From Chloroflexota bacterium (lineage in GTDB: Bacteria; Chloroflexota; Dehalococcoidia; Lucifugimonadales; UBA2962), in contig QGNM01000001.1 in the NCBI GenBank assembly GCA_003228095.2, forward strand, positions 1 to 64,000: a stretch of 64,000 nt of DNA, given 5' to 3'. Within the stretch, counting starts at the first letter, position 1. Every line of letters starts with the position of its first letter. The notes below the pieces were generated by a model. That model saw only the letters and a list, made by a program, of their open reading frames with translations. It was not told the origin of the DNA and did no database searches. Positions 41,255 to 52,024 of this stretch are shown one piece after another. Made by a program: the position numbers and the translations under genes.

Positions 41255-41635
41255 ATGATTCCTGCAGAATTTAAATATTCAGAAGAACATGAATGGATTA
41301 ATTCAAAAGATATTGATGAGATCATAATAGGTATAACAGATTTTGCTGCCGACACATTGGGTGACATTGTATTCGTAGAGTTACCGAGCATTGGCACTGA
41401 AGTAAAGCAATTTGAAAAATTTGGCGAAATCGAATCGGTTAAAGCGGTTTCGGATCTGTTTTCACCTATAAGTGGGACGATAATTAAACGGAATGAAAAT
41501 CTAGTACCAAAACCAGAACTCGTTAACCAAGATGCTTATGGTGACGGCTGGTTGATTACGATATCTCCAACAGATTTAAAAGAGATAGATGGACTTATGT
41601 CATCTAAAGATTACAATAAATTTACCGAGTCATAG
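41255..41635 (+). CDS. gcvH: glycine cleavage system H protein
   Basis: YSEEHEWI; FGEIESVKAVSDLFSPISG lipoyl-lysine motif. Confidence 0.97.
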   Translation: MIPAEFKYSEEHEWINSKDIDEIIIGITDFAADTLGDIVFVELPSIGTEVKQFEKFGEIESVKAVSDLFSPISGTIIKRNENLVPKPELVNQDAYGDGWLITISPTDLKEIDGLMSSKDYNKFTES

Positions 41636-41651
41636 GCGAGTTAACTTAACA

Positions 41652-42998
41652 ATGAGCTCTGATAAGAACACAGGTTTGAAATTTTCATCACCATACACAC
41701 CAAATACTGAAAATGACCGAGCAGAAATGCTCAAAGCAATAGGAGTTAATACAGTAGACGACCTTTTTAAAGATATCCCGGCGTCTTACTTAAACCCTGA
41801 ATTAAAAATTCCCGATGCTATCTCTGAGATGGAGTTAGTCCAAGAGATGGAAGATCTCGCAAATTTAAATAGTGTTCCTGGAGAATATGCATCTTTTATG
41901 GGATCTGGAGCTTACAAGCATTTCATCCCATCTATTGTTAATAGGCTAGCGTTACGATCAGAGTTCATGACTTGCTACACGCCTTACCAGCCTGAAGTTT
42001 CACAAGGTACACTACAAGCTCATTTCGAATTCCAGTCAATGGTTTGCCAACTAACTGGTATGGACGTGGCAAATGCTGGAATGTATGACGGCTCTACAGC
42101 TTTATCAGAAGCAGCATTGATGGCCTGTAGGGTCACTAAAAAACAGGTGGTCAGCGTTTTCGATTCAGTATCACCTTACTATAGAGATGTACTCAAGACT
42201 TTTCTAGACGCGCCTGGAATAAAAATTGAATCGGCAAAAGATGGAAACTTAAAAGTTAATAAAAATCATGCATGTTTGATAGTGCAGCAGCCAAATTATT
42301 TTGGTTATTTCGAAGATTTATCTAAATTATCAGACGACATTCACAATGCAGGAGGGCTGCTAATTGTGGTGACCGACCCCATATCTTTAGGCATGTATAA
42401 ACCTCCTGCAGATTATGGCGCTGATATAGTAGTGGCAGAGGGGCAATCCATGGGTATAGCCACATCATTTGGCGGCCCTTATGTCGGACTATTTGCATGT
42501 AAACAGCAATATATTAGGCAAATGCCTGGCCGGATAGTTGGAAGAACAAAAGACACTAACGGTAACACTGGTTACGTATTAACCCTTCAAACTCGAGAGC
42601 AACACATACGTAGAGATAGAGCTACTTCTAATATATGTACGTCCGTAGGATTGATTGCTTTAATGTCAACAATTTACATGATCTCACAGGGAAAACAAGG
42701 CCTAAAGCATATTGCCAACCTTTGCTATCAAAAAGCACATTACGCTGCTGCTAAAATAAATGAAATCGATGGATATATCGTACATACAGACAAACCATTT
42801 TTCAAAGAGTTTGTAGTTTCATGCCCAATGTCACCCAAAGAGATTAATAAAAGATTACTCCACAATAAAATAATCGGTGGTGTTGATGTTAGCAACCTCA
42901 CAAAAAACGGGATGTTGATTTGTGTTACGGAAACCAATAGTAAAGATGAAATCGATTTGTTAGTTAGTAGCCTTAGCGAAATTATAACTGAAGGTTAA
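41652..42998 (+). CDS. gcvPA: glycine dehydrogenase subunit 1 (P protein alpha)
   Basis: AMLKAIGVNTVDDLF; TPYQPEVSQGTLQAHFEFQ; start chosen at ATGAGCTCTGAT rather than ORF-track 41589, which overlaps gcvH. Confidence 0.95.
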   Translation: MSSDKNTGLKFSSPYTPNTENDRAEMLKAIGVNTVDDLFKDIPASYLNPELKIPDAISEMELVQEMEDLANLNSVPGEYASFMGSGAYKHFIPSIVNRLALRSEFMTCYTPYQPEVSQGTLQAHFEFQSMVCQLTGMDVANAGMYDGSTALSEAALMACRVTKKQVVSVFDSVSPYYRDVLKTFLDAPGIKIESAKDGNLKVNKNHACLIVQQPNYFGYFEDLSKLSDDIHNAGGLLIVVTDPISLGMYKPPADYGADIVVAEGQSMGIATSFGGPYVGLFACKQQYIRQMPGRIVGRTKDTNGNTGYVLTLQTREQHIRRDRATSNICTSVGLIALMSTIYMISQGKQGLKHIANLCYQKAHYAAAKINEIDGYIVHTDKPFFKEFVVSCPMSPKEINKRLLHNKIIGGVDVSNLTKNGMLICVTETNSKDEIDLLVSSLSEIITEG

Positions 42999-43003
42999 TC
43001 TCA

Positions 43004-44485
43004 ATGAATAACAGCCCCATAAATACAAATGAATCCAAAAGAAAACTAAGTATGGACCGAAGTGTTGCTGGTCGTATTGGTACAACCTTGCCAAAACTAG
43101 ACGTGCCGCTTCAAACAGAACCTCCGAAAGATCTTCTTAGGGAATCTTTAGAAATGCCGGAATTAAGTGAGAGCGAAATTGTTCGTTATTTAACACAAAT
43201 TAGCACATTCAATTTTTCCATTGATCACAATTTCTATCCTCTGGGCAGCTGCACAATGAAATATAACCCCAAAGTAAATGATGATATTGCGGCCTTACCA
43301 GGGTTCTCCGCAATTCATCCCCTACAGGCAGAATCGACTGTGCAGGGCGCATTAAAATTAATGCATCACCTACAAGATTTACTAGCCGAAATAACAGGAA
43401 TGGCTGGCACCTCATTAGCACCAATGGCAGGCGCAGAAGGTGAGCTGGCTGGCATGTTAATGACAAAGGCATATCACCAGGCTAACGGAGATAAAAAACG
43501 AACGAAAATACTAATTCCAGATAGCGCTCATGGTACCAATCCAGCCTCAGCAGTTATGGCCGGGTTCGATGTGATCTCACTAAGCACAGACGATAATGGG
43601 AATACGGATATCGAAGGATTAAAATATGCACTTTCAGACGACATAGCAGGGTTTATGTTAACTCAACCAAGTACCCTTGGGTTATTTGATACAAATATTC
43701 TTGATGTTGTAAACATGGTCAGAGATGCTGGAGGAATAATATATGGAGATGGTGCAAACCTTAATGCTGTTTTAGGCAAACTAAAACCGGGACAGTTAGG
43801 TTTTGATATATTACATTCGAATTTACACAAAACGTTTACCCAGCCCCATGGGGGTGGTGGGCCAGGTGCAGGAGCTGTAATGGTTAGTGATCGTATTTTG
43901 CCATTTCTACCAACACCTGTGGTTAATCGTCGAACTGACAAATCAAATAATGAATTCTTTACTTTTGCAAGTCCAGAAAAAACTATTGGGAAAATGGGAG
44001 CGTTTCATGGAAATTTTGGAGCTTTAGTACGAGCATATGCTTACATTAGAACACTAGGAAAACAGGGTATACCTAAAGTTAGTGAAGATGCGGTAATAAA
44101 TGCTAATTACATACGCTCACAAATAAAAGGGGTTTTTGATTTACCCTATGATAGAACCTGCATGCATGAGGTGGTTATCTCAGCTAGAAACTTAAAACAT
44201 GATAATGGAATTACAGCATTAGACGTTTCAAAAAGATTGATTGATTATGGTATTCACCCACCAACTATGTACTTTCCATTAATTGTTGAAGAAGCACTCA
44301 TGATAGAACCTACTGAAACTGAATCTAAAGAAACTATAGATGAGTTTATAGATATCATGAAGACTATAGCACAGGAGGCTGCTGATAATCCTTCGCTATT
44401 AAAAGAAGCTCCTCACAACGCCCCAAACACTCGCCTAGATGAGGCTTTAGCTGCGCGGGAACCAGATCTTAGATGGACTAAGTAA
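43004..44485 (+). CDS. gcvPB: glycine dehydrogenase subunit 2 (P protein beta)
   Basis: DHNFYPLGSCTMKYNPK; LIPDSAHGTNPASA; NLHKTFTQPHGGGGPGAG. Confidence 0.97.
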   Translation: MNNSPINTNESKRKLSMDRSVAGRIGTTLPKLDVPLQTEPPKDLLRESLEMPELSESEIVRYLTQISTFNFSIDHNFYPLGSCTMKYNPKVNDDIAALPGFSAIHPLQAESTVQGALKLMHHLQDLLAEITGMAGTSLAPMAGAEGELAGMLMTKAYHQANGDKKRTKILIPDSAHGTNPASAVMAGFDVISLSTDDNGNTDIEGLKYALSDDIAGFMLTQPSTLGLFDTNILDVVNMVRDAGGIIYGDGANLNAVLGKLKPGQLGFDILHSNLHKTFTQPHGGGGPGAGAVMVSDRILPFLPTPVVNRRTDKSNNEFFTFASPEKTIGKMGAFHGNFGALVRAYAYIRTLGKQGIPKVSEDAVINANYIRSQIKGVFDLPYDRTCMHEVVISARNLKHDNGITALDVSKRLIDYGIHPPTMYFPLIVEEALMIEPTETESKETIDEFIDIMKTIAQEAADNPSLLKEAPHNAPNTRLDEALAAREPDLRWTK

Positions 44486-44520
44486 TGTTTTGATAATCAG
44501 TGATTTGGTTATCAAAACAT
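44485..44520. terminator. perfect 12-bp inverted repeat ATGTTTTGATAA-N12-TTATCAAAACAT at the end of the gcv operon
   Basis: Begins at the last base of the gcvPB stop codon; long AT-rich hairpin, weak U-tract. Confidence 0.5.
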
Positions 44521-44614
44521 TAACAATATAAATTAGTTACAGACGAAAGACACAAGTAAGGTGTTGATATGAAAAATATACTCGGGTTAACCCAGCCCTC
44601 TGGAGCTTAATTTT

Positions 44615-45073
44615 ATGGAAATCGGATCACCAGCTTTCGACTTTGAAATACCTGACCAGCATGGACACATACACAAACTAAGTGATTATGCTGGTAAAGC
44701 AAATGTATTACTTTCATTCCATGTATATTCATTTACTGGAGGGTGTACTAATCAAATGATTGGCTTCAGGGCAGCTTACCCAGAATTTAAAGAACTAAAT
44801 ACTAAGGTATTAGGAATAAGCTGCGACGCACAACCAACTCAGGCAGCTTATTCAACTTCATTAGGCAACTTGCCATATCCAGTACTATCAGATTTTCACC
44901 CCAAAGGGCAAGTGTCTAAAGAATATGATATCTATAATGAAGAACGAGGCGCTTCAAATAGAGGAATATTTATTATGGATATTAACGGGATTATCCAATA
45001 CATTGAGATATATCCAAGAGCAGAAGATATAAGTATAGATCATTTATTACAAGTAATTAAAAACCTTTCTTAA
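44615..45073 (+). CDS. peroxiredoxin/redoxin family protein
   Basis: GSPAFDFEIPDQHGHIHKLSDYAGKANVLLSF...SFTGGCTNQMIGFR; GIFIMDINGIIQY. Confidence 0.85.
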   Translation: MEIGSPAFDFEIPDQHGHIHKLSDYAGKANVLLSFHVYSFTGGCTNQMIGFRAAYPEFKELNTKVLGISCDAQPTQAAYSTSLGNLPYPVLSDFHPKGQVSKEYDIYNEERGASNRGIFIMDINGIIQYIEIYPRAEDISIDHLLQVIKNLS

Positions 45074-45101
45074 AAATATACTTAAGTAGTAGGAGAAAAA
45101 T

Positions 45102-45890
45102 ATTCAAGGTAATTTCAAAGAATCTGACGTTGTGTTATTGACAGATCGTCGTGGTAGACAATACATGATTAAGTTGGAATCCGGGAAAGTATTTAGTTCT
45201 CATAACGGTCATTTCAAACATGATAGTTTATTCAATAAACCTGCAGGTTCGTGGGCTAAAACATCTCAAGGTAATTTAATGTTGGCTTTATATCCTACAA
45301 TGGGGGATTTCACAAAGTTAATGCCTAGAACTGCTACTGTAATCTATCCGAAGGATCTAGGAGCCATACTTGTATCAGGTGACATCTTCCCGGGAGCAAA
45401 AGTGCTTGAGGCTGGATGTGGATCTGGCGCTTTAACTATATGCCTCATGAGAGCTGTAGGACAAAAAGGACATGTATACTCCTATGACATTAGAGAAGAC
45501 ATGATAGAAAGAGCCCAGCGAAACGTTAACGAAATGTTACCTAATATGACCAACGCGTCCATTCAGCTTGGTGACGTATCATCTACAATCGACCACAATG
45601 ATTTAGATAGAATCGTATTAGATTTACCAGAGCCTTGGAAAGTTGTTGGAAACGCATCTAAATCACTAGTATTAGGAGGAATATTCGTAAGTTTTCTACC
45701 AACAATACTACAGGTTCATGAGTTAAGTGAGACATTGAAAGTAAATCCAAACTTCACACTTGTAGAGACATCTGAATTAATGGTTAGGTCATGGCAAGTG
45801 GCGCAACGTTCAGTAAGGCCAGACCACAGAATGGTCGGACATACTGGATTCATCACTACTGCCAGAAAGTGTGTCTCATTAAAAACCTGA
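45102..45890 (+). CDS. trmI: tRNA (adenine-N1)-methyltransferase (TrmI-like), probable ATT start
   Basis: VVLLTDRRGRQYMIKLESG; IYPKDLGAILVSGDIFPGAKVLEAGCGSGALT; SD AGGAG at 45091-45095, 6 nt before ATT at 45102; ORF track starts at internal GTG 45132. Confidence 0.8.
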   Translation: MQGNFKESDVVLLTDRRGRQYMIKLESGKVFSSHNGHFKHDSLFNKPAGSWAKTSQGNLMLALYPTMGDFTKLMPRTATVIYPKDLGAILVSGDIFPGAKVLEAGCGSGALTICLMRAVGQKGHVYSYDIREDMIERAQRNVNEMLPNMTNASIQLGDVSSTIDHNDLDRIVLDLPEPWKVVGNASKSLVLGGIFVSFLPTILQVHELSETLKVNPNFTLVETSELMVRSWQVAQRSVRPDHRMVGHTGFITTARKCVSLKT

Positions 45891-45892
45891 TC

Positions 45893-47092
45893 TCAGAAAG
45901 TTTCTGTGAAATCTTCGAATAAATTATCGATTTCAACATATGAGCTTGAATATTGATTAGGTAATATTCCAATATGGTCGTGTTTTTTTAAAGGTGGGTT
46001 TTTAGCTAAACCATCTAGTGCATCTCTGGATGTCCATAATTTCTCTAGGATTCGAACGTCTTGATTCTTAGACTGAATCAAAACCTTGAATCCGCCAAGA
46101 CGATCTGCCCTACACAGCATATCGATCGCATATAAATTTTCCTGCTTCTCCCTATTGCCTAAGTTTAAATTTCTAATCTGATTTTCCATTTCTTTAATAC
46201 CATTATTTTTCAAAAACTCAGCCTGTTCAATCAATCCTATGTTACACATCCCATTGGCATATCCTGCATCTATTACTCTTGAAAAATCTAATTTTGCTGT
46301 TAAATCTTGTTGGCCAACTTTTTGATATGGGCTCAAACCGTAAACATGTTTATAATACGTTTGAAGAGTTCCTTTACTATTAGATTTAGAGTACACATCT
46401 TCTTTATACCCTCCATAATCAATAGTAATAACAAAACCTTTACTGAGAATGTCAGTGACTTTTCTCATCCAATCGTCTATGCCAACATTAAATTCACCTT
46501 TATGACCTTCTTGAAGAGGATTTTCCAGAGAGGCAAGATATTCATTTATCTGTGGGTTAGAGCATTTTTCAGTAACTTCGATTATATTTTCATTCTCATC
46601 TAAAGTGACAAAAACCTCATTAATTGAACCTTCAATAACTCTAAATCTTGCAACCGGAAAAGCATCTAAAAGTTCATTAGAAATTACACATCCAATTATT
46701 TGACTCGGAACTTGGTCATCAATATCAGTAGGAAAATATTTCAAGCAAGCTGCAAATTCAGCATTTACTTTTGATGCAAAGTTGGTAATGTCACGAAACA
46801 GATTTCCGTTACCACATCCAATCTCAACTACGGCAAACTCTTTTGGTTTACATAGCAAAAGCCACATTTGCATTAACTGAATGGCAATACATGCACCAAA
46901 TACGGGCGAAACCGACGGGCTTGTGAAGTAATCTTCTTGATATGGTTGCTTTTCATTTACACAATAGTAACCATATTTAGGCAAATACAAAGCAACTTCC
47001 ATAAATTCTGAGAATGGAATTTTGCCTGTTCTTTTTATTCTAGATCTAATCTCACCGATCACATGGCTTGAATGTTCGCTATTTAAGTTCAT
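45893..47092 (-). CDS. MidA/NDUFAF7-like SAM-dependent methyltransferase
   Basis: IPFSEFMEVALYLPKYGYY; YFTSPSVSPVFGACIA; VVEIGCGNGNLFRDI; ISNELLDAFPV. Confidence 0.9.
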   Translation of the reverse strand: MNLNSEHSSHVIGEIRSRIKRTGKIPFSEFMEVALYLPKYGYYCVNEKQPYQEDYFTSPSVSPVFGACIAIQLMQMWLLLCKPKEFAVVEIGCGNGNLFRDITNFASKVNAEFAACLKYFPTDIDDQVPSQIIGCVISNELLDAFPVARFRVIEGSINEVFVTLDENENIIEVTEKCSNPQINEYLASLENPLQEGHKGEFNVGIDDWMRKVTDILSKGFVITIDYGGYKEDVYSKSNSKGTLQTYYKHVYGLSPYQKVGQQDLTAKLDFSRVIDAGYANGMCNIGLIEQAEFLKNNGIKEMENQIRNLNLGNREKQENLYAIDMLCRADRLGGFKVLIQSKNQDVRILEKLWTSRDALDGLAKNPPLKKHDHIGILPNQYSSSYVEIDNLFEDFTETF

Positions 47093-47183
47093 AACTTTAC
47101 TACGTTCATATATCTGTCTTGGCCATATTTAATTAACTTGAAGACAATTAAGAAATATTCAAATCAGATGAAAAACGTACCTA

Positions 47184-48323
47184 CTAACGATCTTGCATCT
47201 TAATATATTCTCGATTCTTATCACCAACATATAAAAGCCGAGGGCGTAAGAGTATATTATTTTCTAACTGTTCTAAAACTTGTGCTGTCCATCCAGGTAC
47301 GCGTCCCATGGCAAATATAGAAATATACAATTGTTCGGGAATAGACAGGATTTGATATATTGCCCCTGACCAAAAATCTACATTCTCGGCTATTCCTTTT
47401 TTTGCATATGGTTTCATTGCTTCTGCAACCTCTTCAAGAATCCCAAACCATCTAGGATCGCCTTTACGTGCGCTAAGTTTTCGTGCATCTTCTTTTAAAT
47501 GTTTAGCTCTCGGGTCTTCAGTCCTATATACCCGGTGACCAAATCCAATTATGACTTTTCTGTCCTTTAACCTGGATTTCACGTAATCTCTGGCATTTTC
47601 TTTTGAACCTATCTCCAGAGCCATTTGCATGACGCCTTCTGCAGCTCCTCCATGAGAAGGACCTTTCAAAACCGCTATCCCAGCTGTGATAGCACAATGT
47701 ATATCAGCTTTAGTTGATGCTGCTATTCGAGCAGCGAAAGATGAGGCATTAATTCCATGTTCTGCATGTAAAACAAAATCTTTATCTAAAAGTGCTGCAT
47801 CCTCAGGATCAGGCGTTTCCCCAGATAACATGTATAGAAAATTAGCGGCATGGCTCAAATCATCTCTGGGTTCAATTGGAGTTTCGCTTATGCTTAAACG
47901 GTAATGAGCTGCCACTATAGTGGGAGCCATAGCAGTAAGCTTAATTCCTTTCTTCAACGTGGATTCAAGCGATACATCTTCTACATCATCCTCTAATATG
48001 GAACTGGCGGAAATAGCAGTTCTCAAAGCATCCATAGGGTGTGAATTTTTTACAATATTTAATACTTCTAATATCTCAGTTGGGATTGACCTAGATGACT
48101 TAAGCAAATAGTCGAAGCTCGATAACTGATTTGCGTTAGGCAAATCACCGTACAGCAAAAGATATGCGGTTTCTTCAAAGCATGAATTCCGAGCTAAATC
48201 ATCAATATTAAACCCTCGATACAATAAATGACCCTTTTTGCCATCAATGAAGCTCGAACGTGTCCGATCTATGTAAACGTCTCTAAGGCCCCGCCTTATA
48301 TCTATTTTTTCTTCTTTGCTCAT
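47184..48323 (-). CDS. gltA: citrate synthase
   Basis: LLYRGFNIDDLA; HAEHGINASSFAAR; GPSHGGAAEGVM; GFGHRVYRTEDPRA. Confidence 0.96.
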   Translation of the reverse strand: MSKEEKIDIRRGLRDVYIDRTRSSFIDGKKGHLLYRGFNIDDLARNSCFEETAYLLLYGDLPNANQLSSFDYLLKSSRSIPTEILEVLNIVKNSHPMDALRTAISASSILEDDVEDVSLESTLKKGIKLTAMAPTIVAAHYRLSISETPIEPRDDLSHAANFLYMLSGETPDPEDAALLDKDFVLHAEHGINASSFAARIAASTKADIHCAITAGIAVLKGPSHGGAAEGVMQMALEIGSKENARDYVKSRLKDRKVIIGFGHRVYRTEDPRAKHLKEDARKLSARKGDPRWFGILEEVAEAMKPYAKKGIAENVDFWSGAIYQILSIPEQLYISIFAMGRVPGWTAQVLEQLENNILLRPRLLYVGDKNREYIKMQDR

Positions 48324-48558
48324 ACCAATATTAAAGTCCTATAGCCATGATTCATATAATGGGAAATAACGGTAACAAACAACTAAATGTTAATCACTTG
48401 TAATCCAGTCTATCTATGCCTTCGAGCTTTTGAAAGGGTACCAGTTTAGAAGTGCAGTGTCAATAAATAAATTTCCCATAGATCCCTGTGACACGCGGTA
48501 AACAGTATTTTAACAGGGCCAATAATAAAGTTTTTATTTGGGTAACAAATAGTTTTCT

Positions 48559-48588
48559 TTGACTACACATATAACTAATCCGTACAAT
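48559..48588 (+). promoter_or_regulatory. sigma70-like promoter for rex (TTGACT-N18-TACAAT)
   Basis: Consensus-like -35 at 48559-48564 and -10 at 48583-48588, 28 bp upstream of start codon. Confidence 0.5.
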
Positions 48589-48616
48589 ATCGATAAATAA
48601 ACTCAATTATTAAATT

Positions 48617-49240
48617 ATGCCTAAAGAATCCATCGTCCCCGAAGTAGTGATATTACGCCTGCCTTTATATATTAGGGCATTGTCTCAAATGCTCTCAGAA
48701 GGGCAAACGGTAATAAGTTCGAACGAGTTAGGAAATAGACTTCAAGTGACTCCAGCTCAAATCAGAAAAGATTTGAGCTATTTTGGCCGTTTTGGAAAAC
48801 AGGGACGTGGTTACAAAATTGAGTCGCTAATTGAAGAATTAACAAAAATATTAGGCCTTAACCGGCAGTGGGATTCGTGTATTGTAGGCGTTGGTCGTTT
48901 AGGTAAAGCTATAATTAACTATCCTGGATTTGTTCCTGAAGGGTTTAAGATAATTGCCGCATTTGATAATGATCCGTCCAAGATTGGGGAAAATGTAAAC
49001 GAAATAGAAATATTATCAATCAAAAAAATTAAATCAACAGTAGAAAAAAAAAATATTAAAATAGCTATCTTGGCTGTACCAGCATCAATCGCACAAGATG
49101 TAATCACAAGTTTAGTTGACACAAAGATAAAAGCTATACTGAACTATGCTCCAATAGCACCTAAGGTCCCAGACACATTGATTTTAAGAAATATAGATCC
49201 TGTACTTTCATTACAGTCAATGACGTATTATTTAGACTAA
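48617..49240 (+). CDS. rex: redox-sensing transcriptional repressor Rex
   Basis: LPLYIRALSQMLSEG; VTPAQIRKDLSYFGRFGKQGRGY; IVGVGRLGKAI; NYAPI. Confidence 0.96.
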   Translation: MPKESIVPEVVILRLPLYIRALSQMLSEGQTVISSNELGNRLQVTPAQIRKDLSYFGRFGKQGRGYKIESLIEELTKILGLNRQWDSCIVGVGRLGKAIINYPGFVPEGFKIIAAFDNDPSKIGENVNEIEILSIKKIKSTVEKKNIKIAILAVPASIAQDVITSLVDTKIKAILNYAPIAPKVPDTLILRNIDPVLSLQSMTYYLD

Positions 49241-49296
49241 CCCCATAAAACGTTAAGACTTATGCTACAGCTGATTGACTGATGACGTATGCGTTA

Positions 49297-49728
49297 TTAC
49301 TTTACTTTTGTTCTAGAAGCAGAAGATCTTTTTCTTTTCGAAACATATACACGTGCTTGAGATCGCTTCAATGACTGTATTGCCCTTTCTAGATCTAGAT
49401 CTGAGTCTGATGAATTCACTTTATCCTGCGCACGTTTCAGGGCATCTTGAGCTCTTTCAACGTCAATATCTTCAGCACGCTCAGCTGTGTCTGCCAAAAC
49501 CGTAACAACATTCTGTAATACCTCAAGAAATCCACCAGATACAGCAATATTCACTTCTTTGTCTTCCTTCAAAATCCTCAATTCGCCCGGTTTCAATGAA
49601 GTAAGCAAAGGAGCATGATTAGGTAAAATACCCAACTGCCCTGCTGTTCCAGGTGCAACCACGCTACTAACCTCATCTGAGTAGATTATCTTTTCAGCAG
49701 TCACTATTTCTAACCGCATAATAGACAA
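49297..49728 (-). CDS. atpC: ATP synthase F1 subunit epsilon
   Basis: EIVTAEKIIYSDEVSSVVAPGTAGQLGILPNHAPLLTSLKPGELRI. Confidence 0.96.
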   Translation of the reverse strand: MSIMRLEIVTAEKIIYSDEVSSVVAPGTAGQLGILPNHAPLLTSLKPGELRILKEDKEVNIAVSGGFLEVLQNVVTVLADTAERAEDIDVERAQDALKRAQDKVNSSDSDLDLERAIQSLKRSQARVYVSKRKRSSASRTKVK

Positions 49729-49730
49729 AA

Positions 49731-51140
<1,410 letters not shown>

Positions 51141-51164
51141 CTATAAAAAACTTCATTATTTGGT

Positions 51165-52022
51165 CTATGCTTCTACTGCTGCTACTCCACCCACGATATC
51201 CAGCAGTTCACTAGTAATAGATTCTTGCCTTACTTTGTTCATTTCTAACGTTAAGTCAGATTTCATTTCGATTGCATTATCTGTCGCATTTCTCATAGCA
51301 ACCATACGTGCAGATTGCTCGCTGGCTACAGATTCCAATATTGAATGGTAAATTTCCATCTCAATATAACGAGGCACCAACTCATTTAATACTTCACGAG
51401 AGTCAGGTTCGTAAATATAACCAACCCTATCCTTCTGATCTAATACAGCAGGTTGAACAGGTAATATGGTTATTAATTCTGGCTTTTGAACAGTGGTATT
51501 TATATATTTTGAATAAACAACGTACACTGCATCTATATTTCCTGCTATATACTCGTCAACCATGACTTTAGCTATCGGTATAACAACATCAGGCGAAGGT
51601 CGATCTCCTATTTCAGTAAAAACTGCTTTAAGATTGGATGTTCTTGCAAAAAAATCTCTGGCTTTCTTTCCTACCGTCACTACTTCAGCTTGATGCCCAG
51701 AATTTAATATGTGTTGAGCAGCAAAACGGTTAACTCCCGTATTCAAACCTCCGGTAAGACCTCTATCTGGTGTTATAACTATAACCCCTATTTTACTTAT
51801 GTTTCTAACGGTTAAAAGAGGATGCGGATCGTCTTCAAATTGAGGCTGTGCAGCAAGGTCTGACAGCAAACTAACCATACGTTCAGAGTATGGTCGACTT
51901 TGCAAAGCCATCTGTTGAGCACGGCTCATTTTAGATGCAGCAATCATAGACATTGCTTTTGTTATCTTAGCAGTGTTATCAACGCTCTTTATTCTACGTT
52001 TTAATTGTTGTGCTGAAGGCAA
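51165..52022 (-). CDS. atpG: ATP synthase F1 subunit gamma
   Basis: MPSAQQLKRRIKSVDNTAKITKAMSMIAASKM; TPDRGLTGGLN; C-terminal RQESITSELLDIVGG. Confidence 0.97.
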   Translation of the reverse strand: MPSAQQLKRRIKSVDNTAKITKAMSMIAASKMSRAQQMALQSRPYSERMVSLLSDLAAQPQFEDDPHPLLTVRNISKIGVIVITPDRGLTGGLNTGVNRFAAQHILNSGHQAEVVTVGKKARDFFARTSNLKAVFTEIGDRPSPDVVIPIAKVMVDEYIAGNIDAVYVVYSKYINTTVQKPELITILPVQPAVLDQKDRVGYIYEPDSREVLNELVPRYIEMEIYHSILESVASEQSARMVAMRNATDNAIEMKSDLTLEMNKVRQESITSELLDIVGGVAAVEA

Positions 52023-52024
52023 TT

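Noticed and set aside
44615-45073. Second selenoprotein candidate in the peroxiredoxin gene
   Set aside because: Active-site region reads SFTGGCTNQM with a normal Cys codon and no internal TGA.
48480-48530. Rex operator (TTGTGAAA-N4-TTTCACAA type) in front of rex
   Set aside because: Only imperfect CTGTGACACGCGGTAAACAG was seen; not close enough to the consensus to claim.
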